NCBI GenBank assembly: GCA_037974335.1
Contig: CM075724.1
Span: 71,852,850-71,916,849 of the forward strand
Source: Prionace glauca
Taxonomy: Eukaryota > Chordata > Chondrichthyes > Carcharhiniformes > Carcharhinidae
Direction of reading: 5' to 3'
Length of the DNA: 64,000 nt
This document shows positions 44,493 to 56,100 of the stretch, piece by piece. The position numbers and the translations under genes are program-made. Positions within the stretch are counted from its first letter, which is position 1. Each line of letters starts with the position of its first letter. Under the pieces are notes generated by a model, which was not told the origin of the DNA, searched no databases, and was given only the letters and a program-made list of their open reading frames with translations.

Positions 44493-45604
44493 TTAGCGAG
44501 TCGTCATCACCCTCCTGCCTGGAAAAAAAAAATCACAAACACAGAGTACCCGGGCCCAACACTCTGGTGTGACAATGTGCAGGATAAATGAAGGCATTTT
44601 TGGGAGTTGGAAGGGTGGTGGGGGGGGGCGGGGGATGGAACCCACAATCACTATCCCCAAGTGACTGAACTGCCTGGTTATCAGAGCCTCCCTTGATACC
44701 CGTACATGCCTCAGCTGAGATGCCAGGGCTCCACCATTTGGTTGGTGTTCCAAGGTGTTCTCATCCTCCTTTTCCTCCTCCTCCTTATCCCCATCATCCT
44801 GCTGGTCATCCTCTCCAGTGATGTCCAGCTGGTCATCCTCTTCCTCCTCCAAGAGGTCACCTCGCTTCAGAGCCAGACTGTGCAAGGCACAGCACACCAC
44901 CACTATGTGGGAGGAGATCGGGGGCTGTACTGCTGGATCCTTCCAGTTTGCCCCGGAATCGCGTCTTGAGGAGCCCAATGCACCTCTCTACTGCACGAGT
45001 GTGGCTACATGGGCCTCATTGTAGCGGGCCTCCACCTCAGTTACAGACCTCCGCACAGGCGTCATCAGCCATGGCTGAAGTGGGTAACCATATCCCCCAG
45101 GAGCAACCCATGTAGACTGGACTCCTCCTCAAATGCTTGCGGGATGTCCGAGCTCCTTACAATGAAGCTGTCATGCACGCTGCCTGGATGTCTGGTGTCG
45201 ACGTGCATGATGGTCATATTGTGGTCACACATGATTCATATATTCAGGGCGTGGAACCCCTTCCTCTTAACAAATCATTGTGGATTCAGTAGAGGGACTG
45301 TGAGGGTGACATGAGTGCAGTCGACCATTCAGCATCCCTGCAATTGCAACAGACACCACAGAGTAGGCTTCCTGATGGACCTGGTCCAGGTTGAATTTGA
45401 TGTACTGCCCAGTCAGGCATACAAGGCTTCATTGACCTGCTTGATACAGGTGTGAACTGAAGACTGAGAGATGCCACAGGCATCTCTGCTCGGGCTGTGG
45501 AAGGAGCCAGTTGCATTGAAGTCCAGAGCAGCCGTTAATCTGACAACCATTGAGAGTGGTTTCCCCTTCCCAACGCTCGATGCCAGGTTTGTAACAGGTT
45601 GCAC
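44493..45604 (-). pseudogene. HARBI1-like Harbinger transposase, decayed
   Basis: Pieces in order on the minus strand: LDFNATGSFHSPS and GISQSSVHTCIKQVNEAL (helical region, 45420-45560), MVDCTHVTLTVP (first catalytic Asp, about 45310-45340), RKGFHALNI and CDHNMTIMHVDTRHPGSVHD (second Asp region, 45170-45265), LLLGDMG with YPLQPWLMTPV (45055-45110), VEARYNEAHVATL (catalytic Glu, about 45010-45045), ERCIGLLKTRFRG (44955-44995), VVVCCALHSLALKRGD (about 44880) and an acidic tail. At least two stops and two frame changes break it. The motif order matches HARBI1, a DDE nuclease that cuts and joins transposon ends. Confidence 0.85.
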
Positions 45605-46206
45605 AGGTGTCGCACATTATACTTTCCGGAATCAGAGACATTGGCAGCTCCTCAAAGGACACGTGCGCGGAACTGCTGGTGTTTCTGCTTCCTCCCGCTC
45701 TGGGTGAATGGGTGGCCACCTCCTGCCTCTGACAGTTGTCTCCCTCCGATCCTGCAGGTGGTACAGCCTGGCATTTCTGGGCCCGAAGTTCTTGCTCCAG
45801 GTCCTCCTCCTTTGCTCCAGCAACAACCAAGAGAGCAGCAAGTTCGATTGGTTGCATTGCAAACAGCATCTCGCCACTCTGAAAGGTGGTGGTGTGGGGT
45901 GGGGGGGGGGGGGCAGGGTGTTGGTGGGGGGCGGGGGAGGTGGGTTGCGGGGAGGTGGACGCGTACAAATGTGGAAGTCATGCAATGCTGCTTGCCCCTA
46001 ACACATCGAGAATCAGCCATCCCTGTCCCCTAATCCCCCCCCCAGCCACCTGCACCACACAATCACAGCCCCCCATGCCCACCAATCCCCTTAGCCACAT
46101 GCTCCACACAATCACAGCCTCTGCCCCACCGAGCCCCCCCCCACCCCCCCGCCCCATGCCCTGCAATCCCCCCAGCCACATGGTTCACACAGTAACAGCC
46201 CCTGGT

Positions 46207-46340
46207 TAAACGAAGGGGCTAACCCCGAAAGCTTGCTTGCTTGTGAGAATATTATCAAATAAATCGGTTGGAATAAAATCTGGCGTTGTCAGACTTTTTA
46301 CTGTGTTTACGCCAGTCCAACGCCGGCATACCCACATCAT
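46207..46340 (+). repeat. Fold-back family arm with fixed end
   Basis: CGAAGGGGCTAACCCCGAAA, ATTATCAAATAAATCGGTTG, GTCAGACTTTTTACTGTGTT, then CCAACGCCGGCATACCCACA ending CATCAT. This copy shows the complete fixed end. The GCTTGCTTGCTTGTGAG stretch has a small internal slippage. Confidence 0.85.
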
Positions 46341-46639
46341 AAATTGGGGGGTTGCAGCTTTGCTATCAGCAAGGGCTTTGTGCACATCCTTCAGCCTGAA
46401 GTGTGCTGTGGTGCGAGTATCCAGCAGCAGTGCAAGACCCGAGGTGAGTGCTGAGATCAGGGTCCGTGCTGCCGAACATACATTAGAGATTCTTCACAGC
46501 AACAGCAACCCCCCTCCCCCCAAACACTCGCAGAGCCGCCACCTGCCTGAGACAGCGAAATGGTCACAACAACAGGAAACCCGTGAGTGGCGGGGAGCCT
46601 TTGGATGTCATGCGCTTTCCTCCTCGTCTACCCTGATTG

Positions 46640-46954
46640 ATGAAGCGCCTAATTCAGACTTTTATTTAGTCAGTCCATTACGGCGCGGTTCCGGTTTGGC
46701 AAACACGGTGGCAAAGGGGGGAATGCTGGTAAAGTTGGGCGGGCAGTTCATTAATTTAATTGAAATGCATGCAAATGTATTTAAATCGCCATTGTGCCCG
46801 TTTTGGGAGCGAAGTGGATCGCCACCATTCCCGTGTTTCAGTAAAGTGGCAATCTGCGTGGACTTGTGTACAGGTAGTGATAATGACCTCTCACCCAAAT
46901 TTACCATATTTTCGACCTAGAAAACGGGCGCAAGTAAATAATAAAATAGGGCCG
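46640..46954 (-). repeat. Right inverted terminus of the Harbinger composite
   Basis: Reading the minus strand from 46954: GGCCCTATTTTATTATT, then ATATGGTAAATTTGGG, GGGCACAATGGCGATTTAAA and TTTGCATGCATTTCAATTAA, the same order as 39176-39440. Confidence 0.8.
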
Positions 46955-46968
46955 AAAGTGCTGAAAAT

Positions 46969-47276
46969 ATAAACCACAAATACAAAACTTTGTAAATGTT
47001 CACCACGGCTGGAACCATCTGCAGAGAATGAAACAGAACTAACGTTTCCAGTCAGACGTTTTCCTGCCCTGAGTTTAAAAAACAAAATCCAGGGCTTTGA
47101 ATTAAAAAATTCGAATGCACGAAATGTTACTTAGTCTCTGTTGTCTCAATAACGGTTTTAAGGCCTGAATCTTAGATTCTCTCCAAAAATAAGACAAGAT
47201 CTGCTGAGTATTCATAACATTTCATGCACCTATTAAAGAGAGGGGCGAACGTAAAATCAAAACATACAAATGGCTT
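46969..47276. other. Repeat fragment then stretch without gene
   Basis: 46969-47072 (CATCTGCAGAGAATGAAACA, AACTAACGTTTCCAG) is a relative of the repeat at 17708. The rest holds nothing recognised. Confidence 0.5.
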
Positions 47277-48300
47277 TATAGAAACGTAGAAGCAGGAGTT
47301 GGCCATTCGGCCTTTCGAGCCTGTTCAGCTGTTCATTGTGATCAAAGAACAAAGAACAAAGAACAACACTGCACGGGAAACAGGCCCTTCGGTCCAACGA
47401 GCCCGCGCCGCCGTCCCGTTGTCTCAGTGACCTATTCATGATTTTAGTCTACGGCTAATGTGCGAGGATCAGGGAGGTCCAATATAGGGACAATTTGTTA
47501 CCCAATCAATCAGCCTAAAAGCACATTTTTGGGATGTGGGAGGAAACCGGAGCACCCGGAGAAAACCCACGCAACCACGGGGAGAACGCGCAAACTCCCA
47601 CGGACACAGGCCCAAATCCATGTGTCCGCACAGCAACAGAGATAGTCTCTGAGCTGTCATGTTGCCCTCGAGATGGTCCAGTTTAAGCACACCAACGACA
47701 TGGCTGATCATTATCCTTAATCTCGCCTTCCCGCATGTTTACTGATCCGTCTAGTCCTAAGAGCATTCTCTGATTCCTTCTTGAAATCACACAGCATATT
47801 GATCTCAACTACTGATTGTGGAAGTTATTTCCGAAGATTTACCACTTCCTGCGTGAAGAAATGTTGCTTTATTCATCCTCAACAGATTTACCCATTATTC
47901 TCACACTATGGATTCTCGTTTTGAACATTTCCACCATCGAGAACAATATTTCTGCAGCAACTTTATCTATTCCTGCTTGAATTTTATAGGTTTCAGCGAG
48001 ATCCTCTGTCATTCTTTTAAAGTTCAATGGATGCAATCATATCCGACTGATGCTTTTCATATATGGCAGTCCCGCATTCCAGAAAACAGCTTCGAAAACT
48101 TCTCTGACTTCTTCCACAGAAAAAAAAAATCTTTCCTCCCATAAGGAGGCCAAAATTGTACAGAATACTCCAAATGTGGCCTCAGCAAAGTCAAATACAA
48201 TTGCAGCTACACATCCCTCCTTAGTTCTCTACTCATTTCCTTTTGCTGTGAAGTCCATAATACATTTTGTCTTCTGAGCTGCCTGCTTTAGCAAAACGTT
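47277..48300 (-). mobile_element. Ancient CR1-like LINE 3' part with nested SINE
   Basis: GAAACGTAGAAGCAGGAGTT and GGCCATTCGGCCTTTCGAGC begin the tail. ATGGCTGATCATTATCCTTA resumes after the SINE at about 47700. GGCCAAAATTGTACAGAATA and CTCCAAATGTGGCCTC at about 48149 match the EYCVQFW region. No frame survives. The SINE (47337-47668) splits it. Confidence 0.75.
47337..47668 (-). mobile_element. SINE, subfamily with TTGTTCTTTGTTCTTTG tail
   Basis: Minus-strand SINE with the shared core (GGGATGTGGGAGGAAACCGG, AGCACCCGGAGAAAACCCAC). The 3' region differs from the 41.8-kb type: the tail is GTTCTTTG repeats and it carries CAATATAGGGACAATTTGTT. The same subfamily is at 56342 and 59425. Confidence 0.9.
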
Positions 48301-48317
48301 TACATTTAGTGATTAAT

Positions 48318-49021
48318 GCACAATTTGATTTGATTTGATTTATTATTGTCAGTCCTTTTTGCATTTAGTGAAAGGTATTGTTTCTTCTGCGCTACATAGA
48401 CAAAACATGCTGCATAGAGAAGGAAAGGACAGAGTGCCAATTGTAATGTTACAGTCATAGCCAGGGTGTAGATAAAGATCAAGTTGATGCGAGATTGGTC
48501 CATTCGAAAGTCCGGAGTAGAAGCTATTTTTCAGTTGACTGATAGTGCTCACAGACTTTTGCGTCTTTTTGCCGAAGACAGCCTGTCCGGAGCGCATGGG
48601 GTACTTAATTATGCAGACTGCTTTTTTTGGGAAGGCTGCTTGACGTCTGCAATGGTGACCTCGCATACAAGTGCGTTTCAAAGCTTCTGGGTTCGACAGC
48701 GTGGCATACACTGCATTGAGCTAATCGGGAAGAGGTGCATTGGTCATGACAATTTTACATGCCTTCATCTTGCATGTCTTGTAGACCTTGCCATAGTCGA
48801 GGGGAGTCGTTTTGCAAGCCTCGGACTTTAGTCCGGTACTGGCTTTTGACATCATTGCTCGATCTCCTTCGGTCATATTTGACTTTGTTGTGTAGGTCAG
48901 GATTGCCTGACTTAAGTACTTCAGGTCTGGACTTCAGCAAGCCGTGGATTTCGCTGTTCACCCATACATTCCGCTTAGGAAACATGCGATTTGTTTTTTT
49001 AGCACACAGTCTTCCAGACAT
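48318..49021 (-). mobile_element. LINE family N, internally deleted copy
   Basis: The 3' end at 48318 has three GATTT units. An open frame at 48755-49021 encodes the pre-RT region (FPKRNVWVNSEIHGLLKSRP, KSQYRTKV, PRLWQGLQDMQDE). Between this and the C-terminal/3' UTR part at about 48600 the whole RT domain is missing. Confidence 0.7.
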
Positions 49022-49049
49022 TTAGGAACAAAGTGAGTTACCGCAGTGA

Positions 49050-50316
49050 TGATTGTCATCCGGTGCCTCTAACATCCATAAATTATTAAGTTCTTTGGAA
49101 GTTCATCTTCCCACAAAACAATTCCAGCCTCCCAGATTACGCAGATCCATTACAGTTCACCTTTCGCTGCAACGGTTCACAGCAGAGGCCTTCACCATCG
49201 TGCGACACTCAAATTGGAACACCAGCGCAATAAATGCGCCTATATCAGACTCCTGTTTACTGACCACAGCTCAGTCTTCCACGCCATTATTCCTACAACA
49301 TTCATCTCCAAGCTCCATAGTCTGGGGTTCATCTCCTCCTTCTGTGACTCGATCTTAGAATTTCTAACGCACAGATTGCAATATCGGTGTCCTCAGCCGC
49401 TTCGCTTACTATGCTTCTTATAAACCCATTACTGTGTGACCAAATTCCTCTTCGACTCGCCTTTCAAGTTTATTGATAGCACCAACGTAGTGGGTCGGAT
49501 CTCCAACACTGATGTGATGGATAATGGGAAAGACATAAAGATATTGAAGAATTGATGCGAAGGCAGGAATCTCTCCTTCAATGTCAAAAACATCGAAAGA
49601 CACAGTCATCGACTTCAGCAAGTGCAGTGGTGGACATATCCCGACCTATATCAAGCGAGATGAAGTGCAAATGGTCGAAAGCTTCAAATTTTTAGGTGTC
49701 CAGATAACCAAAATATCGTCCTAGTCCCTCCGCGTCTATGCTGTAGCTAAGAAAGTGCAACAATGCCTCTACTCTCTCAAGAAGCTAAATAAATATGACA
49801 TATATGCTACGACTCTCAACAACTTTTAAAATTCACCCTGGGAAACATTTTTTTCTGGTTGTTTCACAGCTTGGAATGGCTTTTGCTCTATTCGAGGCTG
49901 CAAGAAACTACAAATGGCCGTCAATGACGCCAAGCCCATGTTGCCAAGTAACGTTTCATCCATTGACGCCGTCTACACTTCCTGCTGACTTGGAAAAGCA
50001 GCCGGCATAATCAAGGAGCCCACCCACCCCGACATATTTCCTTCCACCTCTTTCTATGGGGAAGAAAGATATAAAAGTCTGTTTTCATGTGCCAACCGAC
50101 TCAAGAACAGTTTCTTCCCTTCTGCCATTAAACATTTGAATAGATCTACCTGGTACTAAGTTGATCTTCTTCTACACCTTACCGACGAGTGGAAAATTAC
50201 ATCCTGGGCCATCTCCTTTCCTTCTCTTTGTCTGTTTAGCCCACAAGAAACAGTAATTTTCACTGTGTACTAATAACACGAGACAATAATGAATCAATGC
50301 AAATCGAATCAACCTA
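49050..50316 (+). mobile_element. LINE family N, RT to 3' end, decayed
   Basis: RT fragments: LQFTFRCN-type sequence at about 49150, HSSVFHAIIPTTFISKLHSL at about 49270, ILEFLTHRLQYRCPQ at 49350, FKFIDSTNVVGRISN near 49465. The C-terminus is KKVQQCLYSLKKLNKYDI (about 49755), GKAAGIIKEPTHP (50000) and RYKSLFSCANRLKNSFFPSA (50070). The 3' end near 50270-50316 is ACACGAGACAATAATGAATC, AAATCGAATC. It faces away from the minus-strand copy at 48318-49021. Confidence 0.7.
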
Positions 50317-50389
50317 GATTAGTTCCCACTTCCAAGTCATTAACAGTCTAATGATGACCATAAGACCATTGTCAATTGTTATTTTAAAA

Positions 50390-50525
50390 AATCATCTGGT
50401 TCACGATTGTTCATTAGGGAAGAAAAACTGCCATCTTTGACTGGACTGGCTGACATGTGACTCCAAACCCACATCAATTTGGTTGACTCTTAAATGGCCT
50501 TATGGTTGGCAATAATTGCTGGCCC
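50390..50525 (+). repeat. Interspersed repeat fragment
   Basis: ATCATCTGGTTCACGATTGT, TTAGGGAAGAAAAACTGCCA, GCTGACATGTGACTCCAAAC and GTTGACTCTTAAATGGCC follow a repeat I recognise from cartilaginous fish. Its class is uncertain. Confidence 0.4.
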
Positions 50526-50559
50526 AGCAAGCAATGCCTTCATCCTGTAGATGAATGGA

Positions 50560-51018
50560 AGTAATGTATCCACATTAAACTGCATGTGTATGTATATGCC
50601 AACTCTATCAGTCTGTCCAAATCACACTGAAACATCATTGTATGCTCCACAAAGCTCACCTTTTCACCTGGAAATGATCATCTGCGAATTTCGATATATT
50701 GCATTTATTTCCCAAGCCCAGATCATTCACCCGCAATGTGTGCAGTGAAGGACCCACCAGTCACAGCCCCACCAATCACTGCCAAACGACCCATTTATTC
50801 CAAATCTTTGATTTCTTTCTACCAAACTGCTTTCCATGCATCTTAAGACACTATATACAATCCTAAGCATCTCAACTTTATATTGTAATCTGCTATGTGT
50901 GACCTTGTAACAAGATCTCTGAAAATGTAAATAAGCCACACCCACCTGTTCTCCTCCAATTCTACTCGTTCCATCTTTGATGAATTCCGGTAGATTTGTC
51001 AAGTATGATTTCCCTTCA
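50560..51018 (-). mobile_element. Ancient CR1-like LINE, RT region
   Basis: CCACATTAAACTGCATGTGT (50569), ATCATCTGCGAATTTCGATA (50678), CCCAGATCATTCACC (50717), GACCTTGTAACAAGATCTCT (50900) and TTCCGGTAGATTTGTCAAGT (50987) follow the order from WQMEFN through KFADDTK and INDLE to DKV and LTNL codons on the minus strand. Confidence 0.65.
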
Positions 51019-51019
51019 T

Positions 51020-51308
51020 CGATTCAAGTAAGGTTTATTCATGAGTCAAAAGTAGGCTTGCATTCGCACTGCAATAAAGTTACTGTGAAAATCCACTCGA
51101 CGCCACACGCTGGCTCCTGTACACTGAGGGAGAATTTAGCATGGACAATTCACATAACCTGCACATCTTTGGACTGTGGCAGAAAAAACAAAGCCCCCGG
51201 AGGAAACCCACACAGGGAGAATGTGCAAACTCCACACAGTGGCCTAGGCCGGAATCAAACTCTTGTCCCTGGCGCTGTGACGAAGCAGTGTTAACCATAA
51301 TGCTACCG
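51020..51308 (-). mobile_element. SINE with a third tail type
   Basis: Same head and core (CACATCTTTGGACTGTGGCA, GTGCAAACTCCACACAG), but the 3' side carries GTAGGCTTGCATTCGCACTG and CAATAAAGTTACTGTGAAAA in place of the CR1-like tail. B-box region near 51250. Confidence 0.8.
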
Positions 51309-51363
51309 TGTTTGTTTGATAACATCACTGTTTTCCAAATGCTGTGCTATGAAATCCCTGATA

Positions 51364-51955
51364 GTAGAACATGGAACATAGAAAAACTACAGCACAAACA
51401 GGCCCTTCAGCCCATAAGTTGCGCGGATGATATCCATACCCACGCGGTTTACCGATATCCCTCAATTCTGTTAAGCATAGAACCCTACAGTGCAGAAACA
51501 GGCCCTTCGGCCCATCGAGTCTGCACCGAACACAATCCCACCCAGACCCTATCCCCATATCCCTACACATTTACCTGCTAATCCTTCTAACCTACACATC
51601 CCAGGACACTAAGGGGCAATTTTAGCATAGCCAATGAACCTAACCCGCACATCTTTGGACTATGGGAGGAAACCGGAGCACCCGGAGAAAACCCACGCAG
51701 GCACGAGGAGAATGTGCAAACTCCACACAGGCAGTGACCCGAGCCGGGAATCGAACCCAGGACCCTGGAGCTGTGAAGCAGCAGTGCTAACACTGTGCTA
51801 CCGTGCCGCCCTTAAGTTCCATGTACTCATCCAGAAGTCTCTTGAAAGACGCCATCGAATTTGCCTCCACCACCACCGACGGCAGCCGTTTCCACTCACC
51901 AACCGCCCACTGAGTGAAAAACTTACCCCTGATATCTCCTATATATATAACATAC
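51364..51955 (-). mobile_element. CR1 family B-like 3' end holding a nested SINE
   Basis: Tail at 51364-51475 (CACAAACAGGCCCTTCAGCC) and ORF2 C-terminal DNA at 51817-51940 (TTCCATGTACTCATCCAGAA, CACCGACGGCAGCCG) form one element split by a SINE. The 5' truncation lies in an AT-rich run at about 51945. Confidence 0.88.
51476..51811 (-). mobile_element. Full SINE with TTAAG target duplication
   Basis: CR1-type tail first (AACCCTACAGTGCAGAAACA), core GGGAGGAAACCGGAGCACCC, B box GGAATCGAACC (plus) and A-box region CACTGTGCTA. TTAAG at 51471-51475 and 51812-51816 flanks it. Closely related to 41818 and 58835. Confidence 0.93.
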
Positions 51956-53097
51956 TATATCTTGAGTCCGTTGTGATATATATATACTACCAACGTTATC
52001 CTCACTTATCTATAATTCCCTGTTTTGGATTCTCTCTAACTCTCTTCTTGAATAGATTGGTTAAACATTATCTAGCCTCCGACCTGGAGGAACGATGCCA
52101 GGAATCAAAGAATTTTGTAAAACGACTAAAATGGATTTCTATTTAAAGTGCTAATTACTTAAGCATTCCATTTATCCTAGGCTGCTTAGAGAGGCGAAAG
52201 TTGAGATTGCTGGGCCTCTGACGCAAATCTTTGTCTCTTCTTTGGACACAGGTGAGGTCCCAGAGGACTGGAGGATAGCAAACGTGGTACCGTTGTTTAA
52301 AAAGGGTAGGAGGGATAGCCCGGGTAACTGTAGGCCGGTGAGCTTAACGTCAGTGGTAGGTAAGTTGATGGAGAGGATTCTTACGGATAGGATATATGCG
52401 TACTGAGATTGTTGCGATCTGATTAAGGATACGCAGCATGGCTTTGCCAAGGGGAAGTCTTGCCTTACAAATCTGGTAGAATTCTTTGAGGAGGTGACAA
52501 ATATGGTCGACGAAGGACTAGGCGTTGATGTCGTCTATATGGATTTCAGTAAGGCGTTTGACAAAGTCCATCATGGTAGGTTGGTACAGAAGATTAAAGC
52601 TCATGGGATATATGGTCAGGTATCCAGATGGGTAGAGAACAGGCTTGCAAAGAGGAGTCAGAGAGTAGTAGTGGAGGGGTCTTTTTCTAGCTGGAGGTCT
52701 GTCACTAGTGGTGTGCCGCAGGGCTCAGTACTGGGACCTCTTCACTTTGTGCTGTATATAAATGATTTGGAAAAGGGAGTAGGTGGTGTGATCAGCAAAT
52801 TTGCTGACGACACCAAGATGGCTGGATTGGCGGGCAGTGAGGAGCAGTGTCTGGCAATACAGCGGGATATTGATAGGCTGGTTGATTGGGCAGACACATG
52901 GCAAATGGAGTTTAATCCGGATAAATGTGAGTTGATGCATTTTGGCCGGAATAATGTGGGGGGAGTTTTATGGTACAGGGTAAGCCCATAAGGAGTATAG
53001 AATCACAGCGAGACCTGGGGGCGCAAGAGCACAATTCTTTGAAGGTGGCAGTGCAAGTGGAGAGTGTGGTGAAGAAAGCCTATGGTATGTTAGCCTT

Positions 53098-53130
53098 TAT
53101 AGGAAGGGATAAAGAATATCCCTTCCTATA
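53098..53130. repeat. Perfect 14-bp hairpin at a LINE-LINE junction
   Basis: TATAGGAAGGGATA (53098-53111) and TATCCCTTCCTATA (53117-53130) flank a 5-base loop AAGAA. The left arm is ordinary family C sequence. The right arm is extra DNA between the family C target and the first family B base. Confidence 0.92.
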
Positions 53131-56100
53131 GAACCAGAATGGGAATCAATATCCTGGGGGGTAAATTTGCAAAGGCTATGCGGGGAGGTTTAAACTGATT
53201 TGGAGGGGGGGTGGGATCTTGAGTAGAGGGGGTGAAAGTGAGGGGGGCATAGATGGGGAATGCAAGGCACGGCGTAGTGGGGGTGGGGCGGAGCAGGGTT
53301 TGAAATGCATGTACTTTACTACTTTAAAGGTAGGGGAGGACCGCAGGCAATATGGGAGGGAGGTTAGACAGGGGGTCGAGAAGGGAAATGCCCAGACTGA
53401 GGGGCTGAAGTGTATATATTTTAATGCAAGGAGTATAGTAATGGAGTAGATGAGCTTAGGGCGTGGATAGCTGCTTGGGAATGTGATGTGCTGGCCATTA
53501 CGGAGACTTGGATGTCTCAGGGACAGGACTGGGTACTTCAGGTGCCAGGTTTCAGATGCTTCAGGAAGGACAGGGAGGCTGGCAGAAGAGGTGGTGGAGT
53601 GGCACTGTTAATCAGGGACAGTGTCATGGCTGCAGAGAAAGAGGATGCCGTGGAGGGACTTTCTACAGAGTCTCTGTGGGTGGAAGTTACGAACAGCAAA
53701 GGGTCGAAAACTTTGCTGGGTGTATTCTATAGGCCGCCCAATAGTGACAGGGACGTTGAAGTGCAGATAGGGAACCAGATTCTGGAGAAATGTATTAAAA
53801 ACAGCGTTGTCGTGATGGGAGATTCAATTTCCCAAACATCGACTGGAATATCCCTAGGGTAAGGGGTTTGGCTGGAGAGGAGTTTGTTAGGTGTGTTCAG
53901 GAAGGTTTCCTGACACAGTATGTGGACAAGCCTACGAGGGGAGAGGCTGTACTTGACCTGGTACTGGCGAATGAACCAGGGCAGGTGATGGATCTCTCGG
54001 TAGGAGAGCATCTTGGGAATGGTGACCATAATTCTATCTCCTTCACAATTGCATTGGAACGAGATAGGATCAGGCAGGCTAGGAAGGTGTTTGTCTGGAG
54101 TAAGGGGAGATACGAAGAAGTCAGGAAGTTACTTGGACAAATAAACTGGAAGGAGGCGTTCTTAGGGAAAAGTACCGAAGGAAGGTGGCGGATATTCAAG
54201 GAATGTTTGTCTGGCGCTCTGCATGACAATGTTCCCATGAGACAAGGGGGTTTTGGTAGGTCGCGGGAACCATGGTGCACGAAGGCTGTGTTGAACCGAG
54301 TCAGGAGGAAAAGGAAGGTGTACAAAAGGTTCAGGAAACTAGGAGAGGTTAAGGATCTTGAAGAGTATAAGGACTGTAGAAAGGAGGTTAAAAGGGAAAT
54401 TAGGAGAGCCAGAAGGGGTCATGAGAAGACCTTGGCGGGTAAGATTAAGTAAAATCCCAAGTCCTTCTATAAATATGTGAAAGGTAAAAGGATGAGAAGG
54501 GAAAGGATAGGACCTATAAAAGGAGAAGGGGGAAATGTCTGTGTGGAACCAGAAGAAATGGCGGAGGTGCTTAATGAGTACTTTGCCTCAGTATTCACAG
54601 TGGAAGCTGATCTGGGAGATCTTGCTATGGACTTGCAGCAGATGGAAAAGATTGAGTACGTGGACATTAAGGAGGAGGATGTGTTAGAACTTTTGAATTC
54701 TATCAAAATAGATAAGTCGCCGGGACCAGATGGGCTGTACCCCAGGATACTGTGGGAGGCCAGGGAAGTGATTGCAGAGCCCCTGGCGATAATCTTTGCG
54801 TCGTCAATGGAGACGGGAGACGTTCCGGAAGATTGGAGAACTGCGGATGTAGTCCCTATTTTCAAGAAAGGGAACAGAGATAGCCCGGGAAATTACCGCC
54901 CGGTGACTCTGACCTCAGTGGTTGGTAAGCTGATGGAGAGGCTTCTGAGGGACAAGATTTACGAGCATTTGGAGAGGTTTGACATGATCAGGAATAGTCA
55001 GCATGGATTTGTCAAGGGCAGGTCGTGCCTTACGAGCCTAGTTGAGTTCTTCAATAATGTGACTGAACACATTGACGAAGGAAGTGCCGTGGACGTAGTG
55101 TACATGGACTTCAGCAAGGCGTTTGAGAAGGTCCCCCATGCAAGACTTCTTGAGAAGGTGAGAGGGCATGGGATCCAAGGGCCTTTGGCCTTGTGGATCC
55201 AGAACTGGCTTGCCTGCAGAAGACAGAGAGTGGTTGTGGATGGGTCTTTTTCGGAATGGAGGTCAGTCACCATTGGGGTGCCCAAGGGATCTGTTCTGGG
55301 ACCCTTGCTGTTTGTCATTTTCATAAATGACCTGGATGAGGAAGTGGGGGGATGGGTTAGCAAGTTCGCTGATGACACGAAGGTCGGTGGTGTTGTGGAT
55401 GATCTGGAAGGATGTCAAAAGTTGCAGCAGGACATAGATAGGATGCAGGAATGGGCGGAGAAGTGGCAGATGGACTTCAACGCGGATAAATATGTAGTCG
55501 TCCATTTCGGCAGAACCAACGGGATGAACAAGTACACTATCAAGGGCAGGAGTCTTAGTAGCGTTGAAGAGCAGAAGGATCTCGGGGTCCGGGTCCACAG
55601 GACTCTTAAATCGGTCTCGCAGGTGGAGGAGGTGGTCAAGAAGGCGTATGGTGTACTGGCCTTCATTAGTCGAGGGATTGAGTTTAGGAGTCGGGAGGTA
55701 ATGCTGCAACTTTACAGGACCCTTGTCAGGCCTCATTTGGAGTACTGTGCGCAGTTCTGCTCGCCTCACTATAGGAAAGACGTAGAAGCTGTTGAAAGGG
55801 TGCAGAGGAGATTTACAAGGATGTTGCCTGGACTGGGCGGCATGCCTTATGAAGATAGGTTGAGGGAGCTGGGACTCTTTTCCCTAGAGAGGCGAAGTTT
55901 GAGAGGCGACCTGATAGAAGTTTATAAAATGTTGAGAGGAATAGATAGGGTGGACTCTCAGAGGCTATTTCCCCGGGTTGAAATGGTCGCTACGAGAGGA
56001 CACAGATTTAAGGTGCGGGGAGGGAAGTACAGAGGTGATGTTAGGGGTAAGTGTTTCACTCAGAGGGTGGTGAGTGAATAGAATCGGCTGCCGTCATCGG

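Larger units (their letters stand above)
39176..46954. mobile_element. Harbinger-type DNA transposon composite, about 7.8 kb
   Basis: The outer 0.3-kb ends are inverted copies (39176-39440 and 46640-46954). Inside lie a decayed HARBI1-like transposase (minus, 44493-45604) and a coiled-coil ORF (plus, 43313-43771), so the two genes converge. Later insertions include a SINE (41818-42147), a LINE end (42861-43063) and a fold-back arm (46207-46340). Further internal Harbinger-like ends at 40010-40520 and 41078 suggest nested or rearranged relatives. Harbinger elements normally encode a DDE transposase and a Myb-like DNA-binding protein; only the first is clear here. The 3-bp target duplication is not readable. 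Confidence 0.7.

Noticed and set aside
45429-46033. Overlapping proline-, glycine- and histidine-rich open frames
   Set aside because: They arise from G and C tracts around 45890-46150 and conflict with the transposase remains.
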